Assembly (NCBI GenBank): GCA_035444285.1
Contig: DAOMOK010000001.1
Span: 248,001 to 312,000 of the forward strand
Direction: 5' to 3'
DNA from: CAADGU01 sp035444285
GTDB taxonomy: Bacteria; Chloroflexota; Anaerolineae; Promineifilales; Promineifilaceae
Length of the DNA: 64,000 nucleotides
The translations under genes were made by a program, and so were the position numbers. Below, one piece after another: positions 1-7,494 of this stretch. The notes under the pieces were generated by a model that ran no database searches, was not told the DNA's origin, and saw only the letters and a program-made list of their open reading frames with translations. How positions within the stretch are numbered: position 1 is the first letter of the stretch; each line of letters opens with the position of its first letter.

Positions 1-413
1 ATTTGTTTTGCCCGGTGTGTGAAAGCACGCCGCTAGATGTGTGCCCGACGAAGGCTTGCGCCGATTGGCGGGAATTGATTCGGGTGCAACTGGCCCAGGG
101 TAAAAGCAGGGCGGAAATTCATGACTATTTTGCCCGGCAGTATGGCGATGGCGTATTGGCCGACCCACCCAAGCGGGGTTTTAGCCTGATTCTCTGGCTG
201 CTGCCGGTGTTGGGCGTGGCGGTGGGTGGTGTGCTTTTTGTGCGTTACGTGCGCCATTTGCGGCGCGCAGGCGAGACGGTGGTGGCAACGGCCGTTGCGC
301 CCTCTGCGCCATCACCTTTTTCAGCAGCGGCGGCTCCTCAACCGGCTACTCCCCTGGAAGCCAGCGGCGACTACGTGGCCCGCGTTGAGGAAGAACTGCT
401 GGCGCGAAAATAG
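1..413 (+). CDS. ccmH: CcmH/NrfF-type cytochrome c maturation protein (5' partial)
   Basis: The frame is already open at base 3 and the true start lies outside the window. The first visible residues, L-F-C-P-V-C, match the LRCxxC thiol motif of the CcmH family, which reduces or holds apocytochrome c cysteines for haem ligation on the outer face of the membrane. A second Cys pair follows (VCPTKAC). One transmembrane segment lies at about residues 59-80, then a short Ala/Pro-rich tail. The gene ends 14 bp before a CcmG-like gene and leads a four-gene run that finishes with a c-type cytochrome, which supports a System I (Ccm) role. The family call is good; the arginine of LRCxxC is replaced by Phe. 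Confidence 0.8.
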   Translation, partial: LFCPVCESTPLDVCPTKACADWRELIRVQLAQGKSRAEIHDYFARQYGDGVLADPPKRGFSLILWLLPVLGVAVGGVLFVRYVRHLRRAGETVVATAVAPSAPSPFSAAAAPQPATPLEASGDYVARVEEELLARK

Positions 414-427
414 ATGAGAGGTAAAAG

Positions 428-1042
428 ATGACGGATACAATGCAAATCCCTGAAACTGAATCTACCGAGTCAACTCCCGTTGCTGGAAAAACGAGCAAGG
501 GTGGCATTCGGTGGACGGCCGTGGCCATGTGGGCGGTGGCTCTAGGCGTTTTGGCGCTGTTGGGATGGGGGTTGATCCAGGCCAATGCCCCCCGCCCGGA
601 AGTCGGCGAGGTGGCCCCTAACTTTACGGTGGAGTTCTTTACCGGATATGAATGGGAAGGGCAACCCACCGTCAGCCTGAATGACCTGGAGGGTAAAGTG
701 GTCGTGCTGAACTTTTGGGCTTCCTGGTGTGTGGAATGTCGTTACGAAGCAGATGTGCTGGAAAATGCTTCCCGCCAATATGCACCCGATGAAGTCGTTT
801 TCCTGGGCGTGGCCTATGCCGATGTGGAGCCAAATTCGCTGGCTTACATGGAAGAGTTTGGCGTCTCCTATCCTCATGCGCCTGATCTGGGTACCAGAAT
901 CTCCGCCAGCTATGAAATTACCGGCGTGCCGGAAACATTTGTCATTGGGCCGGATGGCAAGATCGTCTATGTCCATATTGGGCCAATTAACCAGACGACC
1001 CTGAACCGAGTTATTGCGCAGGCAATGGAAGGGGGATCATGA
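428..1042 (+). CDS. ccmG: Membrane-anchored thioredoxin-like protein, CcmG/DsbE/ResA type
   Basis: A 204-aa protein with one N-terminal transmembrane anchor (about residues 29-52) and an exported thioredoxin fold. The redox motif W-C101-V-E-C104 sits in the usual FWASWC context, and a cis-Pro loop (GVPETF) follows near residue 160. CcmG/ResA proteins pass electrons to the cysteines of apocytochrome c CXXCH motifs. The stop overlaps the next start as ATGA, so translation is probably coupled. An SD-like GAGAGG precedes the ATG. The first 27 residues are Thr/Ser/Glu-rich and look disordered. A TlpA-type thiol reductase with another client is the main alternative. Confidence 0.85.
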   Translation: MTDTMQIPETESTESTPVAGKTSKGGIRWTAVAMWAVALGVLALLGWGLIQANAPRPEVGEVAPNFTVEFFTGYEWEGQPTVSLNDLEGKVVVLNFWASWCVECRYEADVLENASRQYAPDEVVFLGVAYADVEPNSLAYMEEFGVSYPHAPDLGTRISASYEITGVPETFVIGPDGKIVYVHIGPINQTTLNRVIAQAMEGGS

Positions 1043-1530
1043 CTACAGGTTCCATCTTGTTAGGGGCGGCGCTACTGCTGCTGGTGGTTTTGTTTGTCGC
1101 CAGGCCATTTATCCAGCGCACGCCCGTTACCTCACGGCCACGCACCAGCGGCCAACGACTGCTGGCGCAAAAAGAGGCGCTGCTGGCCGAAATTTTGGCG
1201 TTGGATTTTGATTACGAAACGGGCAAACTGCCAGCGGAACTATACCAACACCAACGCGCCGCCATGGTGGCCGAAACGGCGGCTATTCTGGAACAACTGG
1301 ACAGCCTGCCGCCGGCGCCTACGGCGGACGCCGAAATTGAGGCAGTCATTGCCCAATTGCGCGGGCAAACGCCGGCAGCGCCGGTCGTTTCTGCACCGGT
1401 GTCAGTTTCCGGAGCAGCAAATGGTCACGGCCGTTTCTGCACCCAATGTGGATCAATCATAGACCCCAATGACAAATTTTGCGCTCATTGTGGTTCCAAG
1501 ATAGCCCCACCCGCCGTAAAACCGGCGTAG
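1039..1530 (+). CDS. CcmI-like membrane protein with C-terminal double-CXXC zinc ribbon
   Basis: A 163-aa protein: one transmembrane segment at residues 5-21, a helical module at about 42-90, a Pro/Ala/Val linker, and a zinc ribbon with Cys134/Cys137 and Cys148/Cys151. The helical module has the LLAEILALDxDYxTGKL pattern seen after the membrane anchor of CcmI proteins, which chaperone apocytochrome c. The start overlaps the preceding stop (ATGA). The same helical module reappears at the C-terminus of the next protein, the cytochrome c. The assignment to cytochrome c assembly rests on that module and on the neighbours; the zinc ribbon is not a CcmI feature. Confidence 0.6.
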   Translation: MTTGSILLGAALLLLVVLFVARPFIQRTPVTSRPRTSGQRLLAQKEALLAEILALDFDYETGKLPAELYQHQRAAMVAETAAILEQLDSLPPAPTADAEIEAVIAQLRGQTPAAPVVSAPVSVSGAANGHGRFCTQCGSIIDPNDKFCAHCGSKIAPPAVKPA

Positions 1531-1559
1531 TAACCATAAAGATGGGGGACACTCTTTTG

Positions 1560-3299
1560 ATGAAGTTTGTTAGATTTATACCTATTGTTCTCGTTCTGGT
1601 ATTTTCGTTTGCATTTATCCTCATCCTCAGCAGGCCGATCATTGCCCAGGAGCCGGTATTACCCATTGCGCCGCCAGATGCCGAAGCCGGGCTGGCGATT
1701 TATAACGAGCGCTGTGTGGTTTGCCACGGGCCTTTGGGCGCGGGTGATGGTGAACAGGCATTAGCCGCCGGGCTGGAGCCGCGTAATTTTACCGACCCGG
1801 CCTATCATCTGGCTGCCGAACCACAGCAAATGTTCGACGTTATAACGAATGGCAGCATGGCGAATGGGATGCCGCCCTTTGGCCCGGTTTCTTCCAATCC
1901 ACTCATGGATGATGACATCTGGAATTTGATTGCCGCCGTTTACAGCTTTGGCGTAACGCCCTCCGCCCTGGAAAATGGGGAAACGCTCTTTACTAATTTG
2001 GGCGGCGACCCGGCCGACATTCCCGATCTGGAATACTGGTTTACACACAGCAATCAGAGCGCCCTGGCCGACCTGGAAAGCGGTAGTTGGGGTGTGGATG
2101 TATCTGGTCTGGCAGAGCGGGATAAACAACATGTGGTGGACTACGGCCGTGCCCAGCACTACACCTATGCCAATCCCCTGGCTGCTTTTGAACCCATCCC
2201 CACGGCGACCATCACCGGCCTGATTGTGAACGGAACCACTTCCCAGGAAGTGACGGAAGGTGAGGCCACCCTGCGTGCCTTTAACACTAATTTTGTGCAG
2301 ACCATGATCATGACGACGACGGTGGGGGCTGACGGCCGTTACACCTTCAACCTGGAAAATGTGCTGCCAGAATGGATATACCTGGTCACCACCGATTACA
2401 ACGACCTGACCTTCAACAGCAACCCCAACCGGCTTGACCGCACCCAACCAGAACTCAACATGCCCGTCATCATCTATGACACGACGACTGATTCGGGCGT
2501 GGTCACTATCGGCCAGATTCACATGATCCTCAGCTTTACGGCCGATGGATTACAGGTGTCTGAGCTTTATATATTCGACAACGCGGCCAACGCCGTTTTT
2601 GTGGGCGAGACGGGCAATTTTGCCGACGGTGTAGTGGAGATTTCGGTGCCTGCCGGAGCCGAGGCTGTGAGCTTTCGGCGCTCCTTTGGTTCAATGGAAA
2701 ATTTCTCGTCGGCGCCAGAAGTGATCCAGACGGAAACGGGGTGGGCAGACACTGTGCCGCTGCGCCCTGGCACGGGCAGTAACAACTTGCTGGTGACTTA
2801 TCTGCTGCCGTATGAGGACGGGCTGCGGCTGGCGCATCCACTGGCCTACCCTGCGCTGGGCGCGACGGCCATCGTGCCGGATAATGGCGTGCGGTTGGGC
2901 GGAGATGGCTGGCAGAGCCAGGGCAGCCAACAGATGGGCAGCGGCTCATTTGTGGCTTACAGTAACAATAATCTGGCGGGGGCTGAGGCGCTGCTGGTGG
3001 AATTAAACGGCCGTCCTTCTCAACTCTCTGACACCCAGGGCAACACCATGCTGGTGCGTGATGACTCGCAAGAATTGATCATCGGTCTGGTGGCGTTGGG
3101 TGCAGTCGGCGCGCTGGCGATGGTGTTGATGAAAAAGTGGCGGGAAGACACGGCCGTTGCCGCCGCTGATCCCCAATCTCTCCTGCAAGCCATCGTCGCT
3201 CTGGATGATGCTTACGCTGCCGGGCAAATCAGCGAAACCAAATACCACCGGCAGCGAGAACAGCTAAAACAAAAACTTATTGCCGTCTGGCCCGGCTGA
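1560..3299 (+). CDS. Secreted, membrane-anchored monohaem cytochrome c protein
   Basis: The chosen ATG opens a clear signal peptide of about 30 residues ending in an IAQ cleavage-like site; an in-frame start 18 bp upstream is possible. A class I cytochrome c domain follows, with C52-V-V-C55-H56 and a candidate axial Met in the SMANGMPPFG segment. The middle (about 170-500) is beta-rich and looks like a carboxypeptidase-regulatory or Ig-like fold. A transmembrane helix lies near 515-540, and the last 40 residues repeat the LLQAIVALDDAYAAG helical module found in the preceding protein. The electron-transfer role is safe; the partner is unknown. It comes directly after the Ccm genes, so it is a likely client of them. 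Confidence 0.75.
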   Translation: MKFVRFIPIVLVLVFSFAFILILSRPIIAQEPVLPIAPPDAEAGLAIYNERCVVCHGPLGAGDGEQALAAGLEPRNFTDPAYHLAAEPQQMFDVITNGSMANGMPPFGPVSSNPLMDDDIWNLIAAVYSFGVTPSALENGETLFTNLGGDPADIPDLEYWFTHSNQSALADLESGSWGVDVSGLAERDKQHVVDYGRAQHYTYANPLAAFEPIPTATITGLIVNGTTSQEVTEGEATLRAFNTNFVQTMIMTTTVGADGRYTFNLENVLPEWIYLVTTDYNDLTFNSNPNRLDRTQPELNMPVIIYDTTTDSGVVTIGQIHMILSFTADGLQVSELYIFDNAANAVFVGETGNFADGVVEISVPAGAEAVSFRRSFGSMENFSSAPEVIQTETGWADTVPLRPGTGSNNLLVTYLLPYEDGLRLAHPLAYPALGATAIVPDNGVRLGGDGWQSQGSQQMGSGSFVAYSNNNLAGAEALLVELNGRPSQLSDTQGNTMLVRDDSQELIIGLVALGAVGALAMVLMKKWREDTAVAAADPQSLLQAIVALDDAYAAGQISETKYHRQREQLKQKLIAVWPG

Positions 3300-3304
3300 G
3301 GTTG

Positions 3305-3337
3305 CAGATTGGAGATTGAGCAATCTCCAATCTCTCA
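3305..3337. repeat. Period-7 inverted array (agattgg / ccaatct type)
   Basis: AGATTGGAGATTG followed by CAATCTCCAATCT forms a hairpin filling the gap between two co-directional genes, just upstream of the EthD-like ATG. Confidence 0.8.
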
Positions 3338-3350
3338 TCTCTTGTCTATC

Positions 3351-3659
3351 ATGTACAAATTTGTCACTATTTACCGCAAAGTAGACGATGAGGCTAAATT
3401 GGAGGACTTTTTCTCCAGCACACACCTGCCACTGGCAGAATCGCTGCCCAACTTGCAGCGCCGCGAAGTCAGCCGCATCACCCGCAAACCGGGCGGGGCG
3501 TCACGTTATTATCTGATGCTGGAGCTTTATTTTGAGAACGAGGCAGCTTTTCAAACCGCTGTCGTCAGTGAAACCGGCGTTCAGCTTATTCAAGCCCTCA
3601 AACCCTGGGCTGACGCCAAAATCATCACCTGGTTTTTTGCCGATTCCTTCACCGAATGA
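3351..3659 (+). CDS. EthD-domain-like small protein
   Basis: A 102-aa soluble protein starting MYKFVTIYRK, with the dimeric alpha+beta barrel pattern of EthD proteins: an N-terminal strand, a helix containing FFSSTHLPLAESLP, then R-Y-Y-L-M-L-E-L-Y-F and a final AKIITWFF strand. EthD relatives act as small accessory or catabolic proteins of mostly unknown reaction. I chose the ATG after the intergenic repeat rather than the longer upstream frame, because those extra residues are encoded by the repeat. It is convergent with the Kelch gene, whose stop lies 1 bp away. Confidence 0.6.
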   Translation: MYKFVTIYRKVDDEAKLEDFFSSTHLPLAESLPNLQRREVSRITRKPGGASRYYLMLELYFENEAAFQTAVVSETGVQLIQALKPWADAKIITWFFADSFTE

Positions 3660-3660
3660 T

Positions 3661-5073
3661 CTACTGCCCGTCCCCTGACGAAGCCGCCGGAATAAAGGTC
3701 TGATACACCAACGGCGAGTACTGGTAAGAATCGGCCATCATATTTCCATCCTGTTGCCCACCTAGCATATACAGCCGCGTTTCCACATAGGCCACACCAA
3801 AGTTGGCCCACGTTTTGGCGCCGGCCAATACCGGTGTGTTTAGAATGGTCCATTGTTGCCCAACCGGGTCAAACAATTCACTGAAAGAAGCCGGTTCACC
3901 GGCCGATTGTTCACCACCCACCACATACAATTTATTCAGAATGGTAGCCGCACCTGCTCTGGATCGCGGACGGAGCATATCCGGGCAATTTTGCCATATG
4001 CCGGTTTGGGGACTGAATTGTTCACAAACGGCCAGGGTGTCTTCGCCGTCATACCCACCGACGGCGTAAAGTATGCCAAAGAGCATACCCCCGGCCAGAT
4101 AAGCGCGGGCGTGGGACATGGGCGGCAGCGGCTGCCAGCCATCCTGCACGGGGTCATAACGGTAGGCTGTGTCCAGATAGTTTTCGCCATCCCAACCACC
4201 AAGCAGGTAAAGAAAACTGCCATCGGAGAGCGCCAGCCCACCGGCTATGGGATGGGGCAATGACTGGGCTACGCGCCAGGCATTATTGGTGGGGCTGTAT
4301 ATTTCCAGGACATTGGTAGGCTGTCCATCAGCCAGCCGCCCGCCGGGAACAAAGATTTCACCAAACAGGCTGGCGGCGGAGGCGTCTGTCACGGCCGTTG
4401 GCTTGGCCGCCACTTCTGTCCATGACCCATTCTGCACTCCAAAGGCCAACACCACATTGGTAAGGCCATCGGCCGTTTCGCCGCTGATAACATAGACGTT
4501 GGTGCCCACTGCCTGAGCGGCCATACCGGTGCGCGGTAAGGGCAACGGCCGTATCGTCTTCCAATTCTCGCCTAAATCCACCGGCTCGTAGGGGGGTGGC
4601 GTGGGTGTTGCCGCCGGGCTGAATTGCCTGCTGGCAATCACCACCACAACCAGCACCACCAGCAGCGCCAATCCTGCCACTGCCAGCGCCCCCGGCCAAC
4701 GACGGGCGGGGGCAATAGTGGTAGCAGGTACGGCCGTGTCTATGGCCGGCGGCGATTCGTTCACGGCTGCGGCGACTACCACCGAACGGGTGTTTTCCAG
4801 ATCGGTACGGGGTGGGGGGTCGGCTACTTCGGCGCTGATCGAGGCAGGCGTCTCCACTCCCGGCATCACGATCATCCCTTGCTGCAAGGCCACTGTCGCC
4901 GCCTCTGTGCGCGAGGTTACGCCCAGCTTGGTGAAGACATTCCGTAAATGAACTTTGACTGTGTTTTCGCTGATGAAAAGTTCGGCCGCAATTTCCTTGT
5001 TTCCGGCCCCTTTCGACAGGCAGCGCAACACGTCCAGTTCACGGTCGCTTAGAGGTTCTCCCAGTTCAGGCAT
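3661..5073 (-). CDS. LuxR-type HTH - transmembrane - Kelch repeat protein
   Basis: The N-terminal 65 residues form a LuxR/GerE helix-turn-helix (LSDRELDVLRCLSKG, then KEIAAELFISENTVKVHL). A Pro/Ala/Thr linker, one transmembrane helix (about 127-147) and five or six Kelch blades follow to the C-terminus, with repeated GG plus W/Y patterns such as YLLGGWDGENYLD and YAVGGYDGEDTL. The expected topology is a DNA-binding domain in the cytoplasm and a beta-propeller outside, so it could be a one-component transmembrane sensor. The C-terminus is YQTFIPAASSGDGQ. The ATG was chosen because the N-terminal HTH begins at once; the upstream TTG lies next to a repeat. The ligand and target genes are unknown. 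Confidence 0.8.
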   Translation of the reverse strand: MPELGEPLSDRELDVLRCLSKGAGNKEIAAELFISENTVKVHLRNVFTKLGVTSRTEAATVALQQGMIVMPGVETPASISAEVADPPPRTDLENTRSVVVAAAVNESPPAIDTAVPATTIAPARRWPGALAVAGLALLVVLVVVVIASRQFSPAATPTPPPYEPVDLGENWKTIRPLPLPRTGMAAQAVGTNVYVISGETADGLTNVVLAFGVQNGSWTEVAAKPTAVTDASAASLFGEIFVPGGRLADGQPTNVLEIYSPTNNAWRVAQSLPHPIAGGLALSDGSFLYLLGGWDGENYLDTAYRYDPVQDGWQPLPPMSHARAYLAGGMLFGILYAVGGYDGEDTLAVCEQFSPQTGIWQNCPDMLRPRSRAGAATILNKLYVVGGEQSAGEPASFSELFDPVGQQWTILNTPVLAGAKTWANFGVAYVETRLYMLGGQQDGNMMADSYQYSPLVYQTFIPAASSGDGQ

Positions 5074-5080
5074 AAAAAGC

Positions 5081-5126
5081 AATTGGGTAATTGGGTAATT
5101 GGGTAATTACCCAATTACTCAATTAC
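5081..5126. repeat. Tandem/inverted array (aattgggt, then acccaatt)
   Basis: Three AATTGGGT units run into ACCCAATTACTCAATTAC. It lies between two minus-strand genes, immediately upstream of the Kelch gene start. The unit here is 8 bp rather than 7. Confidence 0.8.
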
Positions 5127-5136
5127 AATCCTTTAC

Positions 5137-6234
5137 TCAAGGTAGGATAAACGGCGCGCCGGTGATGGGCTGCGTATGCGTGAGCGGTACCGTATCGGTA
5201 ATGGGTTCGCTGGGTACAGGGGTAGCCATCAGGCAGCCATCACGCGCCGCCGCCAATTTGCCCGCCAGTTCCCCACTATTCGACTGCCGCCACGCCTCTT
5301 CATACCACGACTGCGCCGGGCACCAATCTTCCACAAAGGCGTATTGGTCGCCACGCGCCACCAGGATATATAGCAACTTGGCACAGGCATCGCCATAAAA
5401 CGGAGCCGCCAGGCACAGATCACGAAAATAATAAGCGGCGGCATCCCAATTCACGCCGTAAAACGAAATACCCTGGGTATATAGCTCAGCCCAGGTTTGA
5501 TAATCTAACATGGCCTGAGGCAGGCCACCCAGTTTTTGCGCTTGTGACAGATAATACAGCCCCTGTTCTGACCGATTGCTTTCAAACAGGCTCTGGCTGT
5601 ACCCCAGGTAGGCGTCAAATAACAAACGATCCGTTTCGTCGCGTTCATGGCTGGGAAACTGTTGTTGAAAAGCGACCAGGCCAGAAACAGCTTCGGCCCA
5701 CTCTTTATTGACGCTTAAACGGCGCAGGCGCTGCAGCTCCTCTTCAGGGCTGGCGATCAGGCCGGGCGTGGGCGAGGGTTCAGGCGTGGCCGTGGGCTGC
5801 GGTGGTGTGGGGGTTGCCGGGGATTCGGCCGGTTGACTTTGCGCCGTTAATGCCTGCGATGCTTCTGATTGCAGTCGCAGCGCCTCGCTGTTTTGTGGCT
5901 CGCGGGCCAATACCCATTCCAGGCGGCGCAGTGCCAGCGCGTAATTGCCCTGGCTGATGTTTTCGGCTGCCAGCGTCGTCTGGCGCTCCAGGTTGGCTAA
6001 CAATGCCGATTGTTGGCGGTCGGTAAACTGGCGTTGGCCACTCTGGTAGCCCATGTAACCAACCAACAGCAGCCAGGCCATGACAACCGAAAGGATGATC
6101 AGGCCAATGCCAACCAGACGCGCGGTGCGGTGTGGGGCAACGGCCGTGTCCACGGACACGGCGTCTGTAGGGATGGCGTTCTCAGGCACGGCCGTTTCTG
6201 GCCTTTGTTCTGCCGGTGGTGTTGTGTCACTCAT
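5137..6234 (-). CDS. Membrane-anchored TPR-like protein
   Basis: A 365-aa protein with an acidic, Pro/Thr-rich cytoplasmic N-terminus, one transmembrane segment (about 40-62) and an exported helical domain. Residues about 85-130 read as a TPR pair (NISQGNYALALRRLEWVL, then AREPQNSEAL). A Pro/Thr linker (TPTPPQPTATPEPSPTP) separates this from a second helical region up to the C-terminus. No catalytic motif is visible. It lies upstream of the LuxR-Kelch gene on the same strand with only a repeat array between, so the two may be co-transcribed and both carry an extracytoplasmic interaction domain. Confidence 0.6.
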   Translation of the reverse strand: MSDTTPPAEQRPETAVPENAIPTDAVSVDTAVAPHRTARLVGIGLIILSVVMAWLLLVGYMGYQSGQRQFTDRQQSALLANLERQTTLAAENISQGNYALALRRLEWVLAREPQNSEALRLQSEASQALTAQSQPAESPATPTPPQPTATPEPSPTPGLIASPEEELQRLRRLSVNKEWAEAVSGLVAFQQQFPSHERDETDRLLFDAYLGYSQSLFESNRSEQGLYYLSQAQKLGGLPQAMLDYQTWAELYTQGISFYGVNWDAAAYYFRDLCLAAPFYGDACAKLLYILVARGDQYAFVEDWCPAQSWYEEAWRQSNSGELAGKLAAARDGCLMATPVPSEPITDTVPLTHTQPITGAPFILP

Positions 6235-6236
6235 AG

Positions 6237-6295
6237 TGGTAATCGGTAATCGGTAATCGGTAATCGGATTACGGATTACGGGTTACGGACAACGG
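6237..6295. repeat. Period-7 inverted array (aatcggt / acggatt type)
   Basis: Four AATCGGT units switch at the centre to ATTACGG/GTTACGG units. It lies in the gap between the GT4 gene and the TPR gene and can fold into an imperfect hairpin. Confidence 0.85.
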
Positions 6296-6304
6296 AAGTA
6301 TACC

Positions 6305-7411
6305 TCATTGCGCCAGGATGTCCCGGTACACAGCCACCGTTTGGGCGGCGATTTGCTGTTGGGTGTAGTGCTGCAAGACACGTGTACGGCCGTGCCGCCC
6401 TAACCGGTTGCGCCATTCCCGGTCTTCCATCAAAGCCATCAAATGGGCGCGCAGCCCCACCATATCCTCCTCTTCAAAGACCAGCCCGGCGTCGCCAATG
6501 ACGTGTGGGATTTCGCCGCTGTTTGCCCCGATCACGGCCGTTTCACAGGCCATTGCTTCAATCAGTACCCGGCCAAACTGCTCTTTCCAGTTGGGCATGG
6601 TGCGTGAAGACAGTACCAGCACATCTAACTGCTGCAAATAGGCGGGCATTTGCAGCGAGGCAATGGGGCCATCAAAAAAGACCCGTTCGGCAATGCCCAG
6701 GTCGCGTGCCAACTGTTCTAGCGACGGCCGTGACGGGCCATCCCCGGCAATGTGCAGCCGCCAGATACCGGGCAGTCCTGCTGCCGCCCGCAGCAGCACA
6801 TCCACCCCCTTTTCCGGCAGCAGCCGCCGGTTGGCTGCGCCAATAATAAAGCCGCGCCCTGCGTCCCGCTGTGGCGGTGGGCAAAACAAATCTGGGTCCA
6901 CCCCAAACTGGGGAATCACCCGATGCGGCCCGGCGTACCCCTTATTGCGCCAGACACATACCGCTTCTTGATTGCCCATGATGGCAAAATCCACCCCCGC
7001 CAACACCTCTTTTTCCAGGTAGCGGAAGGGCAGCGGATACTGTTTTTCCAGGTTTTGCCAGGTGAAAAACAGCGTTTTAGCGCCTACCTGCCGCGCCTGC
7101 CGCAGCGCCAGCCAGGTTGCCAGGTTATATGGCTCTTCATCAATATGCACAATATCAGGCCGAATTTCTGCCAGTCGTTGTTTCAATTTGGGGAAGTGAT
7201 AGGTGTGAAACTGACCGTTAAAGCGAATGGGGTCTACCAGCAGCCGGTAGCCCTGTGTATGCGCCCGTTCCAGTTCCACCGGCCCCGCCGGGTCTAACCA
7301 CACCGGCGGCACAATCACCGTTAACTCTACATCGTCAAATTGGGCTATTTCTTCTAGCTTGCTTTGGTAAGCCCCTACCAGGCACGCTTTGGATAACATC
7401 AATACTTTCAT
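6305..7411 (-). CDS. GT4-family glycosyltransferase
   Basis: A 368-aa GT-B fold protein. The N-terminal Rossmann half begins MKVLMLSKACLVGAYQSKL; the C-terminal half carries the GT4 signature EQFGRVLIEAMACE with GEIPHVIGDAGLVFEEED, where the Glu pair (EX7E) binds the nucleotide sugar. It probably transfers a sugar to a cell-surface glycan or lipid; donor and acceptor cannot be read. The start is ATG preceded by GGAG. Its 5' end faces the divergent membrane glycosyltransferase-like gene across a gap with a CCTGACAGG hairpin. Confidence 0.8.
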   Translation of the reverse strand: MKVLMLSKACLVGAYQSKLEEIAQFDDVELTVIVPPVWLDPAGPVELERAHTQGYRLLVDPIRFNGQFHTYHFPKLKQRLAEIRPDIVHIDEEPYNLATWLALRQARQVGAKTLFFTWQNLEKQYPLPFRYLEKEVLAGVDFAIMGNQEAVCVWRNKGYAGPHRVIPQFGVDPDLFCPPPQRDAGRGFIIGAANRRLLPEKGVDVLLRAAAGLPGIWRLHIAGDGPSRPSLEQLARDLGIAERVFFDGPIASLQMPAYLQQLDVLVLSSRTMPNWKEQFGRVLIEAMACETAVIGANSGEIPHVIGDAGLVFEEEDMVGLRAHLMALMEDREWRNRLGRHGRTRVLQHYTQQQIAAQTVAVYRDILAQ

Positions 7412-7424
7412 ACACTCCGTTAAT

Positions 7425-7460
7425 AAAACCTGACAGGTCAGCCAGACCTGTCAGGTTTTG
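7425..7460. repeat. Hairpin, AAAACCTGACAGGTC family
   Basis: Near-perfect arms AAAACCTGACAGGTC and GACCTGTCAGGTTTT. The same core palindrome is found at 50372-50403 and inside the 94-bp MITE copies at 28.5 and 60.0 kb. It sits between divergent genes, so it is not a simple terminator. Confidence 0.8.
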
Positions 7461-7494
7461 CCACAGCCCTTCATTTTGCTATACTTGCCTCGCT

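Noticed and set aside
7425..7460. Hairpin as a rho-independent terminator
   Set aside because: It lies between divergent genes, so neither transcript would end there; same core occurs inside a mobile element.
7255..7494. N-terminal extension of the GT-C gene
   Set aside because: Overlaps the divergent GT4 gene and a hairpin repeat; no TM or signal features, so a start at or after 7495 is preferred.
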